Shown here: in pieces, positions 1-10,192 of the stretch
Numbering within the stretch: the stretch's first letter is position 1
How the letters are laid out: every line of letters starts with the position of its first letter
DNA from: Prorocentrum cordatum
Lineage: Eukaryota > Sar > Dinophyceae > Prorocentrales > Prorocentraceae
Length of the DNA: 64,000 nt
NCBI GenBank assembly: GCA_963575745.1
Contig: CAUYUJ010012570.1
Coordinates: forward strand, 22,501-86,500
Direction of reading: 5' to 3'
Position numbers and translations under genes: made by a program
The notes under the pieces: generated by a model
What the model was told of the DNA's origin: nothing
What the model saw: the letters and a program-made list of their open reading frames with translations, nothing else
The model's database searches: none

Positions 1-379
1 CCGTGCCCCATGGGGCGGAGGAGGGAGATACGAGGATGGCGGGGGGGAGGTGATGGATGGGGGAGGGGAGAAGCAGGCAGGCAAGCCCGTCATAGTTCCG
101 TGGAGTCCCGTTTCATCCGGCGTGACCCTGGGCTTCGTCTGGGCTGATCCGGCGTAAGGCCCCCCGCAATCGGGCCTACAGTGGAGGCCCATGCCAAGAA
201 ACACCCTATGGCCTCCAGGGTGCCCTGGGTTTCTTGGGTTTCGATGGTTTTGCAATGGGAAGTTCCCACACCAGAAACCAATTGAGGTCCTGGGGTCTCA
301 GGGTGGGGTTCCTTGTGGAAGGTTCCTTGTGGACTGGCCCCAACTCTGATGGCCCCCGTAATCGGGCCCAACGGTTATG
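1..379. other. Unassigned stretch
   Basis: No gene or family recognised. CCCCCGCAATCGGGCC at about 160 and CCCCCGTAATCGGGCCC at about 352 form a direct pair bracketing 180 bp with partial inverted symmetry. Confidence 0.3.
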
Positions 380-585
380 ATGTTCCAACCTACTGTAGCC
401 TTGACCACCAGAAACAATTTCGAGCACCAGCAAAGTACCCCCAAGCTCGAGGGCTTTCACGTGTCGGACCCTGAGAGACACTCGCCCGACACTGTTTCGA
501 CACTCTTTCGACATTCTTTCGACACTTTACTGCATGCTCGAAATTATTTCTGGGATGTGGTCCTTGAGTGCGATGGGAGCAACAT
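380..585 (+). mobile_element. L-family TIR element, copy L1
   Basis: About 205-bp non-autonomous repeat, also present at 3620-3790, 27100-27303 and 28583-28782. All copies share the motifs 'AATTTCGAGC', 'TTTCACGTGTCGG', 'CACTGTTTCGACAC' and 'CTCGAAATTATTTCTGGG'. The ends are imperfect inverted repeats (ATGTTCCAACC against ATGTTGCTCCC on the other strand). No TSD is recognisable here; copy L4 has a clean 9-bp one. Confidence 0.6.
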
Positions 586-739
586 AATCCCAGGAAAACA
601 TCCCAGGAGCAGCCGCCCAGCAAGCACGACAGGGGTTCGCGTCGTGCCGCGGCGGCGGCGGCCACGCCGCGGACGTTCCAGACCGAACCGCCGCCGGTGG
701 CTCAGCTTTCAGTCCTTCATCAGTACGGGACTGCATGAC

Positions 740-911
740 TCAATTCAGGAGGGAAAGAAAGACACAGACACAATTAATCGTCGACTCCCAGGAAAATATT
801 GAAAAATATGGGAAGTGGGGGGGAAGACAACCCCAGAAAATATGGGAAACGATGGGGCATCTTGTGATTTGTGTATTTTGATTTGAGTGTTCCAGGGCCC
901 CTTTCATCAAT
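740..911 (+). mobile_element. B-family TIR element, copy B1, with 5-bp TSD
   Basis: The element occupies 745-906 and is flanked by TCAAT at 740-744 and 907-911. It starts TCAGGAGGG and ends GGCCCCTTTCA. Inside are the family marks CACAGACACAATTAATCGTC and two AATATGGGAA-type blocks. It has no coding capacity. Seven full copies with matching or near-matching 5-bp TSDs occur in the window. Confidence 0.85.
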
Positions 912-959
912 ATGGAACGACCTGGCGATCCAGGAGCTCGGAGAAGAACAAATCCATAA

Positions 960-1125
960 GCAGAAGCTTTTGGCGCTCCACGCGCCAGGGAGGAAGGTCC
1001 AGCGCAGATCCAAGAACTTCGCGCGGAGCGCCAAAAGTTCATTGTTACGGCGTTTTTCTTCTTCCAGGAGCCGCCGATCGTTTAATATTGAACGCTCCAC
1101 GCGGTGTCAGCGACCAAACACGGTT
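960..1125 (+). repeat. K-family GC-rich foldback fragment
   Basis: Contains GGCGCTCCACGCGCCAGG, then 'GGTCCAGCGCAGATCC', then CGCGCGGAGCGCC, the same parts seen in the cleaner foldback at 26920-27045. The tail (GATCGTTTAATATTGAACG, CGGTGTCAG) resembles the internal part of family N (10543-10737, 20556-20747). I read it as overlapping decayed repeats. Confidence 0.4.
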
Positions 1126-1280
1126 CTCACGACAACAATTTGCCGTAGGGAGGGGTCGCTGGTTGAGGAATGTGCCCAGGAGTCTTCAGACCCTGGAGGA
1201 TCTCTCATCCGAGGAGGTCGGCGGTGATATCCATGGCGGGTCCACGATTGGAGCTCCACCAGCTCCCAGATCCTGTATTC

Positions 1281-1465
1281 TCGGCGGCGAGCGAGGAGGA
1301 GAAGTGATAAGGAAGCGGCCTTTCAGGAGGCGGCGGGGCTTCTCAGAAGCCCTCCGGCCTTTGAGATTTGCTCTGCATCTTCGGGGAAGGCGTGGAACTT
1401 TCTCAGAATGCTGGGGGACTTCCAAGCCTTCTGCGAAGGCATGTCCACTCTCACTTTCCCCTATG
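1281..1465 (-). mobile_element. F-family TTCTCAGAAGG foldback element, copy F1
   Basis: Starts CGGCGGCGAGCGAGG and carries repeated CTTCTCAGAAG and CCTTCTGCGAAGG palindromes around GATTTGCTCTGCATCTTCGG. It aligns in reverse orientation with copies at 7225-7424 and 55868-56050, and more loosely with 3786-3920. It is non-coding. Confidence 0.55.
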
Positions 1466-1760
1466 CTGGTTGTCGATTATTCGATGCCCTCGCCGTGCCC
1501 CCACCCTCGAACCTCGACCCCAAACCCCCGACGTCATGACGCATCCACAGTCAAGACTCTGAAACAAGGACCGCTTTGAGCTCAGGATGGGCTTGGGTTT
1601 TCGGGCTGTTTGTTAGATTCATGTCGTGGAACGTGCTTGTGGCCCAAGGGACCGCCGTAGCCAGAAAAGCACTTTCGTTCCTCAGTACGCGTTCCATATC
1701 CTGGTAGCACGATGGCTGTAGAACATCGACCCTCCGACCATATCTGCGAAATGAAAGCAT

Positions 1761-1937
1761 CGGCCACGCGCAGAGGTGGGTAGGGGGGAGGGGGGAAGGC
1801 TTCTTAGAAGCGCCACTGCTTCTTAGAAGAAGTGCGGGGGCATTGTCTGCAGATGTGGGTCCGGCGCCTTCTAAGAAGCAGCCTCCTTCCAACAGGCCTT
1901 CCCCCCCGCCCCCTACCCCCCTCTGAGCGCCGCCGAC
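1761..1937 (+). mobile_element. D-family TIR element, copy D1
   Basis: About 177-bp hairpin-forming element. The left end is CGGCCACGCGCAGAGG and the right end is CTCTGAGCGCCGCCGA. The inner arms are built from CTTCTTAGAAGC and CTTCTAAGAAGCAG around GTCTGCAGATGTGGG. Other copies are D2 (31051), D3 (33208), D4 (40826), D5 (42016) and D6 (60379). I see no convincing TSD at this copy. Confidence 0.65.
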
Positions 1938-1980
1938 CACATCCCTGGACCCCCCGACGTCATTGTCCGATTATAGTTTA

Positions 1981-2030
1981 TCATCATCATTATTATTGTT
2001 GTTGTTGTTGTTATTATTATTAGTATTATT

Positions 2031-2099
<69 letters not shown>
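1981..2099 (+). repeat. (ATT)n microsatellite
   Basis: About 120 bp of ATT/TTA triplets, starting as a mixed CAT/TTG/TTA run and pure from about 2035. Long ORFs across it (poly-L, poly-N, poly-I) are frame artefacts of the triplet repeat. Confidence 0.95.
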
Positions 2100-2101
<2 letters not shown>

Positions 2102-2694
2102 ACCATATATATAACACCGTCGGCCCGCAGAGGTCTCGACCAATGCCCCAGGACCGGCCTTCAATCCTGGGTCGTTCTCTTGACGGCCGCGGGGCCCGGC
2201 GAGCGGCCCTCCAGAGGCCGAGAAGCAGCAACAGAGGATCCGCCGTGCCTTTTCTCTCCCCTGGCCCCGGGGGATCTGGGTGTCCGATGCTTTCGCCGTG
2301 CCCACGTTCGAACGGGGCGAGGACGAGGAGAAGTCTTTTCCAGAGCGATCGGGAACGCTCTGAGAAGGCCGCGGCACCCGAGACATCCTCCAGAGCCGCC
2401 GGATCTAAGAGATTCTCGATCTACGTAACCGCACCCGAGTTTGTCCTCGTCTTGGCTTCGTCTTACATCGGGGATGGACCAGAACCCCACCCTGACACGT
2501 CGATTAGTGAATTGTCCGCTTTCGGTTCTCGAGAGGGCGCCGCGACCGCCATTTTCCAGGCCTGCGCCCGCCAGGTTTGGGCCCGAGGTCGTTTTCACGA
2601 AACCACGTTTTGCTACAGGGGGCTCTGCCCATGCCCGATGATACATCGCCGAGCCTCGACCTGCGGCTGGCCGTCGGGGCGCTGCTCGCGGCCG

Positions 2695-3042
2695 CCTCGC
2701 CCCCCCCCCCCCCCCCCCCCCAGCCCTCCCCCCCTTTTAAATACAAGCAAGGTCCGATCCTCTGGGTGAGCACTGCAATTTAAAACACAATTGGCACCGA
2801 GGGGATCAGCAGTAACTATTTTCAGACCAAGTAAGAAGACACACACATCTTAAGACCGTTCGCTCTTATCCCCCCCTCCTCCCCTCCTCCTCCTCCTCCT
2901 CCCCTCCTCCTCCTCCTCCGCCTCCTCCTCCGCCTCCGCCTCCTCCGCCCTCTCTTCCTTCTCCTCCTCCTCCTCCTCCTCCTCCTCCTCCTCTCCTCCT
3001 CCTCCTCCTCCTCCTCCTCCTCCTCCTCCTCTCCCCCCCCCT
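2695..3042 (+). repeat. Poly-C run and (CCT)n microsatellite
   Basis: A C-rich run at 2699-2735, then AT-richer unique sequence. From about 2873 to 3042 there is an almost uninterrupted CCT/CCTCCG polypyrimidine tract. It produces low-complexity R/E/G ORFs on the minus strand that I do not consider genes. Confidence 0.9.
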
Positions 3043-3416
3043 TCCCACACCCGGCAGGCCCACCTGCTCGCCGGCGGCCTCCGCGTGCCGCGGTGGGCCG
3101 CGGGCGGACCAACAGCCGCCCGCTCGCCCCCGCCCCTCCTGTCCGGCGGCGAGCCGGAGGCGGGCCTTCGCTTAAGTCTCGGGAGCCTTGAGACGAGGGT
3201 CAATGCAGACGGGGGTCAGCCAGGGCGCCAGATCCTGCAGCATCCTGCGAAGGCCCCCTCTGGCTGACCCGGGTCAGGGAGCCGCTCGTGGCCGCGAGGC
3301 GGCCGCACATAACCCGGGTTTGCGAAGACCTGCGTTGCAGTTTTTTTTTCCTGCATTGCAGTTTTTGGTTTCCTGCTGACCCTGGTCTGGATTGACCCGG
3401 GTCAGAAGATCCCCAA

Positions 3417-3580
3417 AAGTCGGGCGTGTCCCTCTACAGCAGGAAGGTCCAAGAACAGTCAACCAAACATTCTGGGGACGACTTTTTGACTATCTTTGTT
3501 CCCATTTGGGGGTCATTGATTGTGAGTGTTTTTTTCATGTTTCGCCCAACATCCCCCTGAAGGGGGACGCTTCCGACTTA
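3417..3580 (+). mobile_element. A-family TIR element, copy A1
   Basis: Left end GTCGGGCGTGTCCCTCTACA and right end GGGGGACGCTTCCGAC are inverted repeats. The middle carries the family signature TCTGGGGACGAC and T-rich sequence. It is about 160 bp and non-coding. The flanks show no clear TSD, so this is an older copy. Confidence 0.75.
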
Positions 3581-3619
3581 AGCCTTCGCAGAAGGCTCCA
3601 AAGGCTCCCGGGCTTTCTG

Positions 3620-3790
3620 ATGTTCCAACCTGCTTGAGCCTGGGTCACCAGGAAGAACTTCGAGCACCGAGCAAGTACCGAGACTGGAGGGTTTTCACGT
3701 GTCGGGCCCTGGGAGGCGATACTCGATCGACACCGTTCTGATACTGTTCGGGGTGCTCGAACTTATTTCTGGGCACGATGGGAGCAACAT
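3620..3790 (+). mobile_element. L-family TIR element, copy L2
   Basis: Shares GTTCCAACCTGCTTGAGCC, AACTTCGAGCACC, TTTTCACGTGTCGGGCCCTG and CTCGAACTTATTTCTGGG with L1. It is slightly shortened in the middle. Confidence 0.6.
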
Positions 3791-3920
3791 GACTCCCGGG
3801 CTTTGTCCCTGAACCTTCCCCGAAGACGCAGGGAACCTCTCAGAAGGCCGGGGGAAGCCTCACCGCCTTTGAGAAGGCCTGTCCCTCCTCGCTTTCCGCC
3901 AGGCGCGCCGCCCATCCTCT
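3786..3920 (+). repeat. F-family foldback fragment F2
   Basis: Contains CCTTCCCCGAAGACGCAG, CCTCTCAGAAGGC and CCTTTGAGAAGGCC, and ends near CTCCTCGCTTTCCGCC, matching the right half of F3 (7225-7424). It lies between L2 and G1. Confidence 0.45.
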
Positions 3921-4061
3921 GTATACTTGGCATCGCTCGGACGTGTGCACTTTTCCTTCGGCGAGGACCATCGAGGAGCATCCTTGATCATTTGGCGAAA
4001 CAACCACGCACGAAACCGAGAAGAACACAGGGAGTGGACGTCCGAGCGATGGTCAGTATAC
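3921..4061 (+). mobile_element. G-family TIR element, copy G1, with 6-bp TSD
   Basis: The element occupies 3927-4055 (129 bp) and is bracketed by GTATAC at 3921-3926 and 4056-4061. The TIRs are TTGGCATCGCTCGGACGTG and the inverse of ACGTCCGAGCGATGGTCA. Core motifs are CCTTCGGCGAGGACCATCG, TTGATCATTTGGCG and ACACAGGGA. Seven copies lie in the window. GTATAC is itself a palindrome, so strand assignment of the site is arbitrary. Confidence 0.8.
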
Positions 4062-4075
4062 GGGGCTCAAGAGAC

Positions 4076-4250
4076 GGGGGTCATTGCAAACGGGGGTCAG
4101 TCCGAGCGTCGGATCTTTCAGGATCCTGCAGAGCCAGGGGTGCATTGACCCGGGCTTGGGTGCGGGATCCTGCGGAGTCTTGCAGGATCCTGCGAGGCCC
4201 GACTCACCTGGTTTTGGATTGATGCTGGTCAGTAGATCCCCGACCTCTGC
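4076..4250 (+). repeat. O-family repeat rich in CAGGATCCTGCAG palindromes
   Basis: Contains GACGGGGGTCATTGCAAACG, CAGGATCCTGCAGAGCC and GCATTGACCCGGGCTTGGG. Related segments lie at 3198-3250, 11393-11440 and 11608-11740. No open frame is conserved across the copies. Confidence 0.5.
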
Positions 4251-4466
4251 TCCGGGAACAAGTTCCGGCGTTTCGTCGGTCCCCGTAGGGGCGACCCGAC
4301 CACCGGCCGGGCCACCCCCCAGCGGGCGGGATGGTCTGGAGATGCCTCGAGCTGGTTCGCCGAATGGTTGCGAGGCCACAGCACCACGATGGCGCCCCCT
4401 TCGTGTCTCCTGGCGATGTGGTGGTGGTGGTGGTGCCGATGCTTTTTGCTCCTGCGGAGGAGTGTC

Positions 4467-4594
4467 TTGGCATCGCTCGGACGTGTGCATTTTTTCTCGG
4501 CGAGGACCACCGAGAAGCATCCTGGATCCTCCGGTTGAGCATGAACGCACGGAGCCGCAAGCTGCAAGGGGGCCGGACGTCCGAGCGATGGCAA
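4467..4594 (+). mobile_element. G-family TIR element, copy G2
   Basis: TTGGCATCGCTCGGACGTG at the left and ACGTCCGAGCGATGGCAA at the right, 128 bp, with the internal CTCGGCGAGGACCACCGAG block. Flanks (GTGTC and GGGGC) do not give a clean TSD. Confidence 0.75.
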
Positions 4595-4649
4595 GGGGCA
4601 GGGAGGAGGATTACCAGCGTCGTGATTCTCACCGTCGTCTGCTGCTTCC

Positions 4650-5206
4650 CTCCTTCTCCTCCTCCTCCTCCTCCTCCTCCTCCTCCTCTTCCCTGCGGCC
4701 TCACCCCTCATCTTCCTCGTACCTCTTGCATGCTCCATCGTCGCCCTCCCCCCCGCGCGCGCGGGAGTGTGTGCGTGTGCGGTGGGAGGTCAGGAGGAAT
4801 GAGAAGATGGACGAGAGGAGGACTAATAATCAGAAAAGGAGGAAGGAGGAGGAGGAAGAGACGAAGGAGAAGGAACTGGAGGAGGAGGAGGAGGAGGACA
4901 AGGAGGAGGAGGAGGAGGAGGAGGAGGAGGAGGACAAGTGTAAACCCAAGAGTTACCAACGATGTCGGAATAAGCCCTCCCCCAAGCTCCCTTTTCATAT
5001 GTAGGCCCCTGCTTATTGCGAAGGCTTTACGGCCGGTGGCGCCGACCCTGAAGATGAGGACGCTGACCACGACGAGGTAGAAGGAGGAGAAATACGACGA
5101 GCAGGGGGAGGAGCCGCATGAGGAGGAGGAGGAGGAGGAGGAGGAGGAGGAGGAGGAGGAGGAGGGTGAGGAGGATGGGGAGGAGGAGGTGGAGGCAGAG
5201 GTTCAG
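4650..5206 (+). repeat. TCC and GGA microsatellite cluster
   Basis: Three tracts: TCC at about 4650-4690, GGA/GAG at about 4837-4936 and GGA at about 5112-5206. The polypurine strand switches between the first and second tract. Sequence between them is unrecognised. Confidence 0.85.
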
Positions 5207-5339
5207 GGGAGGGGGGTGGGGGAATGGAGGGGGGTTAGTTGTGAGGGGGGGGAGACTCGGGCGTGGTAGTGGTGCACGCAGATGTTGACGGAGCAAGGAC
5301 GTGGTCTCGTGAGCGTCTTTTGGGACATTCTTGGCTCGT

Positions 5340-5760
5340 CCTGGGGCTTCGTTGAGCCGCGGGATTCCCGGGGGGGGGGGTCGTATCGAACCCGGGACCC
5401 CCCACGGGACTTCTCCGGGACCCCCATGGGACCCCCCCCCCCGGCGGGGAAGGGATGAAAGGGAAGGGGCTTCCTTTCGACTCAATGACGACATGGCTCA
5501 ACTTTGTGACTACGACATTGCTCAATTTCCTTTTGCTTCGCCGCATGAGGGGGAGGCCTGGGAAAGGGGAAGGAGCGACGACGACGACGAAGACGGGGCA
5601 GACAGGAAAGCCTCAGAGGGGGCAGAGCGAAAAGCTTCTTCCACACGCCGACACAGGGTCGGCGGATTTTCTTGTTGGGGCTCCAGGCCCGCTAATGAGA
5701 AGAACAGCGAATACTTCCTGCTTTGACAAAGCGAAGTTTACGACACGCGTTTCTGGATAG
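5340..5760 (+). repeat. Dispersed repeat, homologous to 8130-8690
   Basis: Shares with 8130-8690, in the same order, a G-run/CCCGGGACCCCCC block, AAAGGGAAGGGGCTTCC, a 'TTGACGACG'-like stretch and CACACGCCGACACAGGGTCG. In the second copy an I-family element sits between the first two blocks. The repeat is non-coding. Confidence 0.5.
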
Positions 5761-5889
5761 GGAAACAGCAGCGCAGTGGGAAGGGCTGGGCGGGAGGGGC
5801 AGGATGTCAGACATGCCGCGAGCGCACCCAGCACGTCCCTTACATCTCTCCAGCCGCCCTCCCCCCTCCTGTTACTCCTACGAGCTGTT

Positions 5890-6075
5890 TGCATGGCGTG
5901 TCGCGCAATCGGTTCTTGTGCACCACGCTTCGGCGCGACACGCTAACCACGTCTCCACTTCCAAGTGCAACGTCTTGAGTCTTTCCCAGCCTCCCGTCCC
6001 GTGTAGCGGAGTGACACGCCATCCGTTTGCAAGGCATCTCGTGACGCCTGGGCCACCGCGACACGCTAAGCAACA
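5890..6075 (+). repeat. Y-family repeat built on GCGTGTCGC / GCGACACGC
   Basis: Aligns with 41604-41795: GCGTGTCGC, CACGCTTCGGCGCGACACGC, CTTTCCCAGCCTCCCGTCCC and GGAGTGACACGCCATCCG have counterparts there. The inverted GCGTGTCGC motifs suggest a foldback element. Confidence 0.5.
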
Positions 6076-6590
6076 TTTGCCGACCGTGGACCCAAGCAGT
6101 TCATGATCTGCGAATGTTGCTCCGACCGAAAAAAAAACAACTGTCCTGTCACGTGAATCGCTGTCGTAGTGACCGCACCGCCAGAAGGTATGGATAGCGA
6201 GGTCGTCGCGTTGCCGTTGGCATCAGGCGTTTGATGATGGTAAGCAGAGCTCCTCGTCTTCTTCCTTGTGACGTCAACCTGGCCTGGGACATTCTGAAAA
6301 CGTCCGACCCCCCCCCCCCGAGAACCGAACCGTCGAGAACCACAGCACACCCGAACACAGCTGAAGGCCTCGTCTCGACGCCATCCCCTTCTAACCTCCC
6401 GCGTCGTCGTCGCATTCGCCCACCCGCTGCTCCTCCACCCCTGATTTCGGATCGGCTCCAACAAGGGGTGGCGGCGAAGGCCTCCCAAGAGGCCATAGCA
6501 AACAAATCACATGACGATTCCCCTCGCCCCCGCTGTTGTCCACGCCATCCTCCCATCCACAATTTTGTTCCAACCATGGCCCTGTCGACC

Positions 6591-6748
6591 TCCTCCTCTC
6601 CCTCCTCCTCTTCCTCCCCCCCTCCTCTCCCAACTCCTCCCTCCCTCCTCCTCCTGCTCCTCCTCCTCCTCCTCCTCTGCTCCTCCTCCTCCTCCTCCTC
6701 CTCTTCTCCTCCTCCTCCTCCTCCGCCTCCTCCTCCTCCTCTCAGGGC
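6591..6748 (+). repeat. (TCC)n microsatellite
   Basis: About 160 bp of TCC with scattered TGC/CCG substitutions. It gives serine- and proline-rich spurious ORFs on the plus strand. Confidence 0.9.
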
Positions 6749-7019
6749 CCTCTCCCCTCCCCCGCTGCTCCTTCCCCGTCGTGCCGCGGCCCACCTCTGC
6801 ACACCGGTGACAGGACGAGCGAAGCGGGTCCCACCGTCGTGCCTTGCCATCTCCTGCCTCCCTCGTCGTCGTGGTCGCCAGGCTCCGCCGCCCTCGTCGC
6901 ATCCTCCACTCGACGCCCCCTTCCCCTTGTACACTGCTCCCTCGTCACCGTCCGCCTCGCCCTCCCGCCGCCGCATCCTGCCCCCCCCCCTCCACCGAGG
7001 GCGCGCGTGGGTGTGCCCT

Positions 7020-7131
7020 GGGGAGGGGGGAAGCGGGGGAGGGAGCGGGGGGGGGGCGGGAGGAGGGGGCTGGGATGAGGGGGCAGGGAGGAGGGGAGGA
7101 GGAGGAGGAGGAGGAGGAGGAGGAGGAGGCG
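7020..7131 (+). repeat. G-rich tract and (GGA)n microsatellite
   Basis: A G-run region (7020-7080) passing into pure GGA at about 7093-7131. The purine strand is opposite to that of the TCC tract at 6591-6748, 350 bp upstream. Confidence 0.85.
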
Positions 7132-7224
7132 CAAGATCTTTTGGACCGCGCGCTGGGGAGAGGACCAGGAGGAGGGGGGAGGGGGGGATGGGAAGGGAGA
7201 AAGGGGGGTAGGAAGGAGAGAATC

Positions 7225-7424
7225 GGTGGCGAGCCCAAGGGGGAATGGAGAGGGAGGCGGACCTTCTCAGAAGGCTCGAAATGGCTCGAGCGTTCTGAGA
7301 AGTTTTGTAAGCCTTCCCCGACGACGCAGAAAACTTCTCAGAAGTTCAATGACTTCTAAGAAACCCCGCCGTCTTCTGAGAAGACCTGCCCCCCCTCTCT
7401 CGTCCTCCTCAGGCTCGCCGCTGA
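7225..7424 (+). mobile_element. F-family foldback element, copy F3
   Basis: About 200 bp from GGTGGCGAG to CTCGCCGCT, with internal CCTTCTCAGAAGGC, GTTCTGAGAAG, CTTCCCCGACGACGCAG and CTTCTGAGAAGACC. The inverted ends and internal palindromes match F4 (55868-56050). Confidence 0.6.
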
Positions 7425-7439
7425 CATAAGGAATGGGCA

Positions 7440-8112
7440 GTAGGAGAAGAAGGGGCAGGAGGCGGAGGAGGAGGAGAAGGAGGAGGAGGAAGAAGAGGAG
7501 GCGGAGGAGGAGGAGGAGGAGGAGGAGGAGGAGAAGGAGGAGGAGGAGGAGGAGGAGGGGAGGAGGCAAGAGGAGAAAACGAGGATGATTAGGAAAGGAG
7601 AAGGAGGCGGAGGAGGGATAGGACGGGAGGAGGAGATGAGGAAAGGAGCAGGAGGAGGGGAAGGATGAGGAGGAGAAGCAGGAGCAGCAGCAGGAGGAGG
7701 AGGTGGAGGAGGAAGAGGAGGAGGAGGAGGAGGAGGAGGAGGAGGAGGACGAGGAGGCGGAGAAGGTGGAGGAGGATGATGAGAAGGAGGAGGAAGATGA
7801 GCAGGCAGAAGAGGAGAAGGAAGGAAGAGGTGAAGGAATATAAGGAGGATTTGGAGGTGGAGGAGGAAGAGGAGGAGGAGGAGGAAGAGAAAGAGGAGGA
7901 TGCGGTGGAGGAGGAACAAGGTGAGGAGGAGAAAGGAGGAGGAGGAGGAGGTGGAGGATGTGAGAAGGAGCAGGAGTAGGAGAAGAGGGCAAGGATAATG
8001 ATAATGATGAGTAGGAGGAAGAGGAGGAGGAGGAGGAGGAGGAGGAGGAGGAGGACGAGGAGGAGGAGGAGCAGGAGAAGGAGGAGGAGGAGGAGAAGGG
8101 TGGAGGAGGATG
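7440..8112 (+). repeat. Long degenerate GGA microsatellite
   Basis: About 670 bp of nearly continuous GGA/GAG triplets with scattered GCA, GAT and AAG interruptions. Open frames of 300 or more residues here (S/P/L-rich on minus, R/E-rich on plus) persist only because stops are rare in such sequence. Confidence 0.95.
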
Positions 8113-8129
8113 AGGTGGATGAGGACGAG

Positions 8130-8690
8130 AACCTCCTCGCGACGCCCTCTGGGCTTTCTCGAAGGCTGCCGGGGGAGTCGAATTGGGGGGGGGGGCTCCC
8201 GGGTCCCCCCCGGGACCCCCCCCCGGGTCCGCCCCCCCCCCCCCCACACCACCACCACCCTGATGGTCCGCTACCGAAAATTGCCGGTAGCGCTCCGCAG
8301 AGATCGGTCGCTACCGAAATACCGAAATGTAGCGCCCAATACCGGTATCAGAGCGTTCTGAAATCCGCTATTTCAGCGCCCTCAAACGAAGATCTGGTCG
8401 CTACCGAAATTCGGGGTGCGTCGAAATCGCTACCGAAAATTTCCGGTACCAGACCATCTGGGCAGGTCATGGAAAAGGGAAGGGGCTCCCCTTCGAAGTA
8501 TTGACGACGTTCAATAAATTGCTTGGCACGGCATGTGAAAGGAAGAGGCTGACGGAGAGCGGGAGAACGGTGAGTGGAAGCTGGATGCGGCTAGAGAAAG
8601 TCGAGCAGGAAAGAAAGCACGACGCGAACGGAGAAGCCCCTCACACACGCCGACAGGGTCGGCGGATTCCAGGGGCTTCCTAGGCGCGCG
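8130..8690 (+). repeat. Dispersed repeat, second copy, split by I1
   Basis: Homologous to 5340-5760. The halves are about 8130-8245 and 8464-8690, and the I-family element at 8261-8458 occupies the gap. The ends CCGACAGGGTCGGCGGA near 8650 form a small palindrome shared with 5652-5670. Confidence 0.5.
8261..8458 (-). mobile_element. I-family long-TIR element, copy I1
   Basis: About 198 bp. Starts TGATGGTCCGCTACCGAAAA and ends with the inverse (near CCAGACCATC). Repeated GCTACCGAAA and TTTCGGTAGCG motifs let nearly the whole element fold on itself. It is the reverse complement of I2 (15873-16072), including AATACCGGTATCAGAGCG and CGAAGATCTGGTCGC. Confidence 0.8.
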
Positions 8691-9344
8691 GGACAGGGGT
8701 CAGAGCACGGCCTTGTGCACCGTAGTGCTTTTCAGAAGGGATCGTGGTCGTCCGGACCAAACGTGTAGCCGGCGAGAGCGGGGTTCGTGAGCAAGCGGAA
8801 GGCGCAGCGGCTGCCAGCCCAGGCGGCGGTCCGGGGTTCGCCGCTCCCCTTTGGGGGCTCTTCTGTGCTTTTGTTTACCCCCCCCTGGGTGGCAGATCGA
8901 CGACGTGGCAGAATTCGTTCGCACAACACGTGGGGAGAATCGGCAAGCTGCGTCGGACAGCAGCTTGTGGTCACACTTGGAGGACGGTTATGTGCACCGT
9001 ACACATAGAGGCAGATTTACCCTCGACTGAATGAGCGGCGCCCCGGCGCCCACTCCCAGCCCCGCGCGCGGCCGCGCTCACGGGCGAACTGGGAGTCGCC
9101 TCGCCTCGCCTTGCCTCGCCTCGCCCCCCTGGTGGCCCTCGCCTTGCCTTCCCCTCTCTGCTGCCGCCTGCTCTGCCTCATCTTCCTGGTCTTGCATGTT
9201 GGCCAATTCGCTCCAGCGGTGCCCCCGTTTAGTTAGCTCCTTCCGCCAGCGCAGACGGCCCCCGCCTATAGTCGCCGACGGAAGAAGACTTTGTTCACCT
9301 CCATTGGAACTCTTCAGTGCAGCGCGATTCGGGAGCAAACTGTA
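8691..9344. other. Unassigned GC-rich stretch
   Basis: I recognise no gene or repeat family here. 8700-9030 contains 'GAGTGAACGC'-free unique-looking sequence. 9100-9180 has a short run of CTCGCCTTGCCTCGCC repeats. ORFs are short and overlap on both strands. Confidence 0.3.
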
Positions 9345-9480
9345 GGAGGCCCGCGCGGATTTCTTGAATCTGCGCTGGGCCCTCTCTGGCGGCGCATCCG
9401 ACGCCGCCGCCCCCAGCGCGCTCCGCTTGCCAGGGCGAGGGGCAGCGCCGAAGCGAGACATCCGCGCGGAGCTCCGACGG
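9345..9480 (+). repeat. K-family GC-rich foldback, copy K2
   Basis: Starts CGCGCGGATTTCTTGAATC and ends GACATCCGCGCGGAGCTCC, with CGCTGGGCCCTCTCTGGCG inside. Same architecture as 26920-27045. Confidence 0.5.
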
Positions 9481-9532
9481 GCGCACGCTTGTGCGGTGTC
9501 TTCGTTCTCTGGACCAGGAGGGGCCGGCTACA

Positions 9533-9605
9533 CGTAAGAGTGGCCCTTCGCCGGAGTGGCCTTTGCTGCGGGCCCACTGGCCCCCCCGATCGCCGAACGC
9601 GATAC
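9533..9605 (+). repeat. M-family fragment
   Basis: GTAAGAGTGGCCCTTCGCC and GGAGTGGCCTTTG match the left arm of M2 (50791) and M3 (55683). The right arm is missing. Confidence 0.4.
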
Positions 9606-9619
9606 GGTACTTATATCAA

Positions 9620-9822
9620 GCAGTGGCGAAGCGTCCTGGCGTGCCTATCGGCCTACCAAACAAAGTTCTAAGAGCCGCTTGTGGTTTTCACGACATGTCC
9701 TTAGACCATTTCTGGTTGGGATTCTCTTGTTTTAGCACATCGGGCTTATGTTATGAGAACATGTTTTTTGTTTCTCGAACAATTTTGAGGTTCGAAGAAC
9801 ATGTCGTGGTAGGCACTGGGGT
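9620..9822 (+). mobile_element. J-family element, copy J1, right end truncated
   Basis: Starts GCAGTGGCGAAGCGTCCTGG and shares CTACCAAACAAAGTTCTAAG, TTTCTGGTTGGGA and ACATGTCGTGGTAGG with J2-J4. The terminal ACGGTCGGTCCCTGCTCAA is absent. The right edge is at about 9822. Confidence 0.65.
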
Positions 9823-9963
9823 CCCCCGATCGCCTCGTGTCTGCCCCCCCCCCCGCGGCCCCCAAGAAGCCGCGCACCAATGGCCACTCCTTTTACACCC
9901 GGGGCCAACCTCCCTGCGTGCAGCCGAAGGAGGGAGAGATCTTGGGGAAGCAAGAGGCGGAAG

Positions 9964-10192
9964 GGAGGAGGAGGAGGAGGAGGAGGAGGAGGAGGAGGAG
10001 GAGGAGCAGGAGGAGCAGGAGGAGGGAGGGAGGGAGGGAGGGAGGGAGGGAGGGACGGAGGGAGGGAGGGAGGAGGAGGAGGAGGAGGAGGCGGAGGAGG
10101 GAGGGAGGAGGAGTAGGAAGAGGAGGAGGAGGGAGTCTGAGGAGGAGGGGGACTAGGAGGGAGAGGAGGAGGAGGAGGAGGCAAGAGGCCGG
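9964..10192 (+). repeat. GGA and GGGA microsatellite
   Basis: GGA triplets, a (GGGA)n block at about 10021-10070, then GGA again to the left TSD of B2. The purine strand is plus. Confidence 0.9.

Noticed and set aside
7267-8258. 300-plus-residue serine/proline/leucine frames on the minus strand
   Set aside because: Pure GGA/TCC triplet translation. No domain, no codon bias beyond the repeat.
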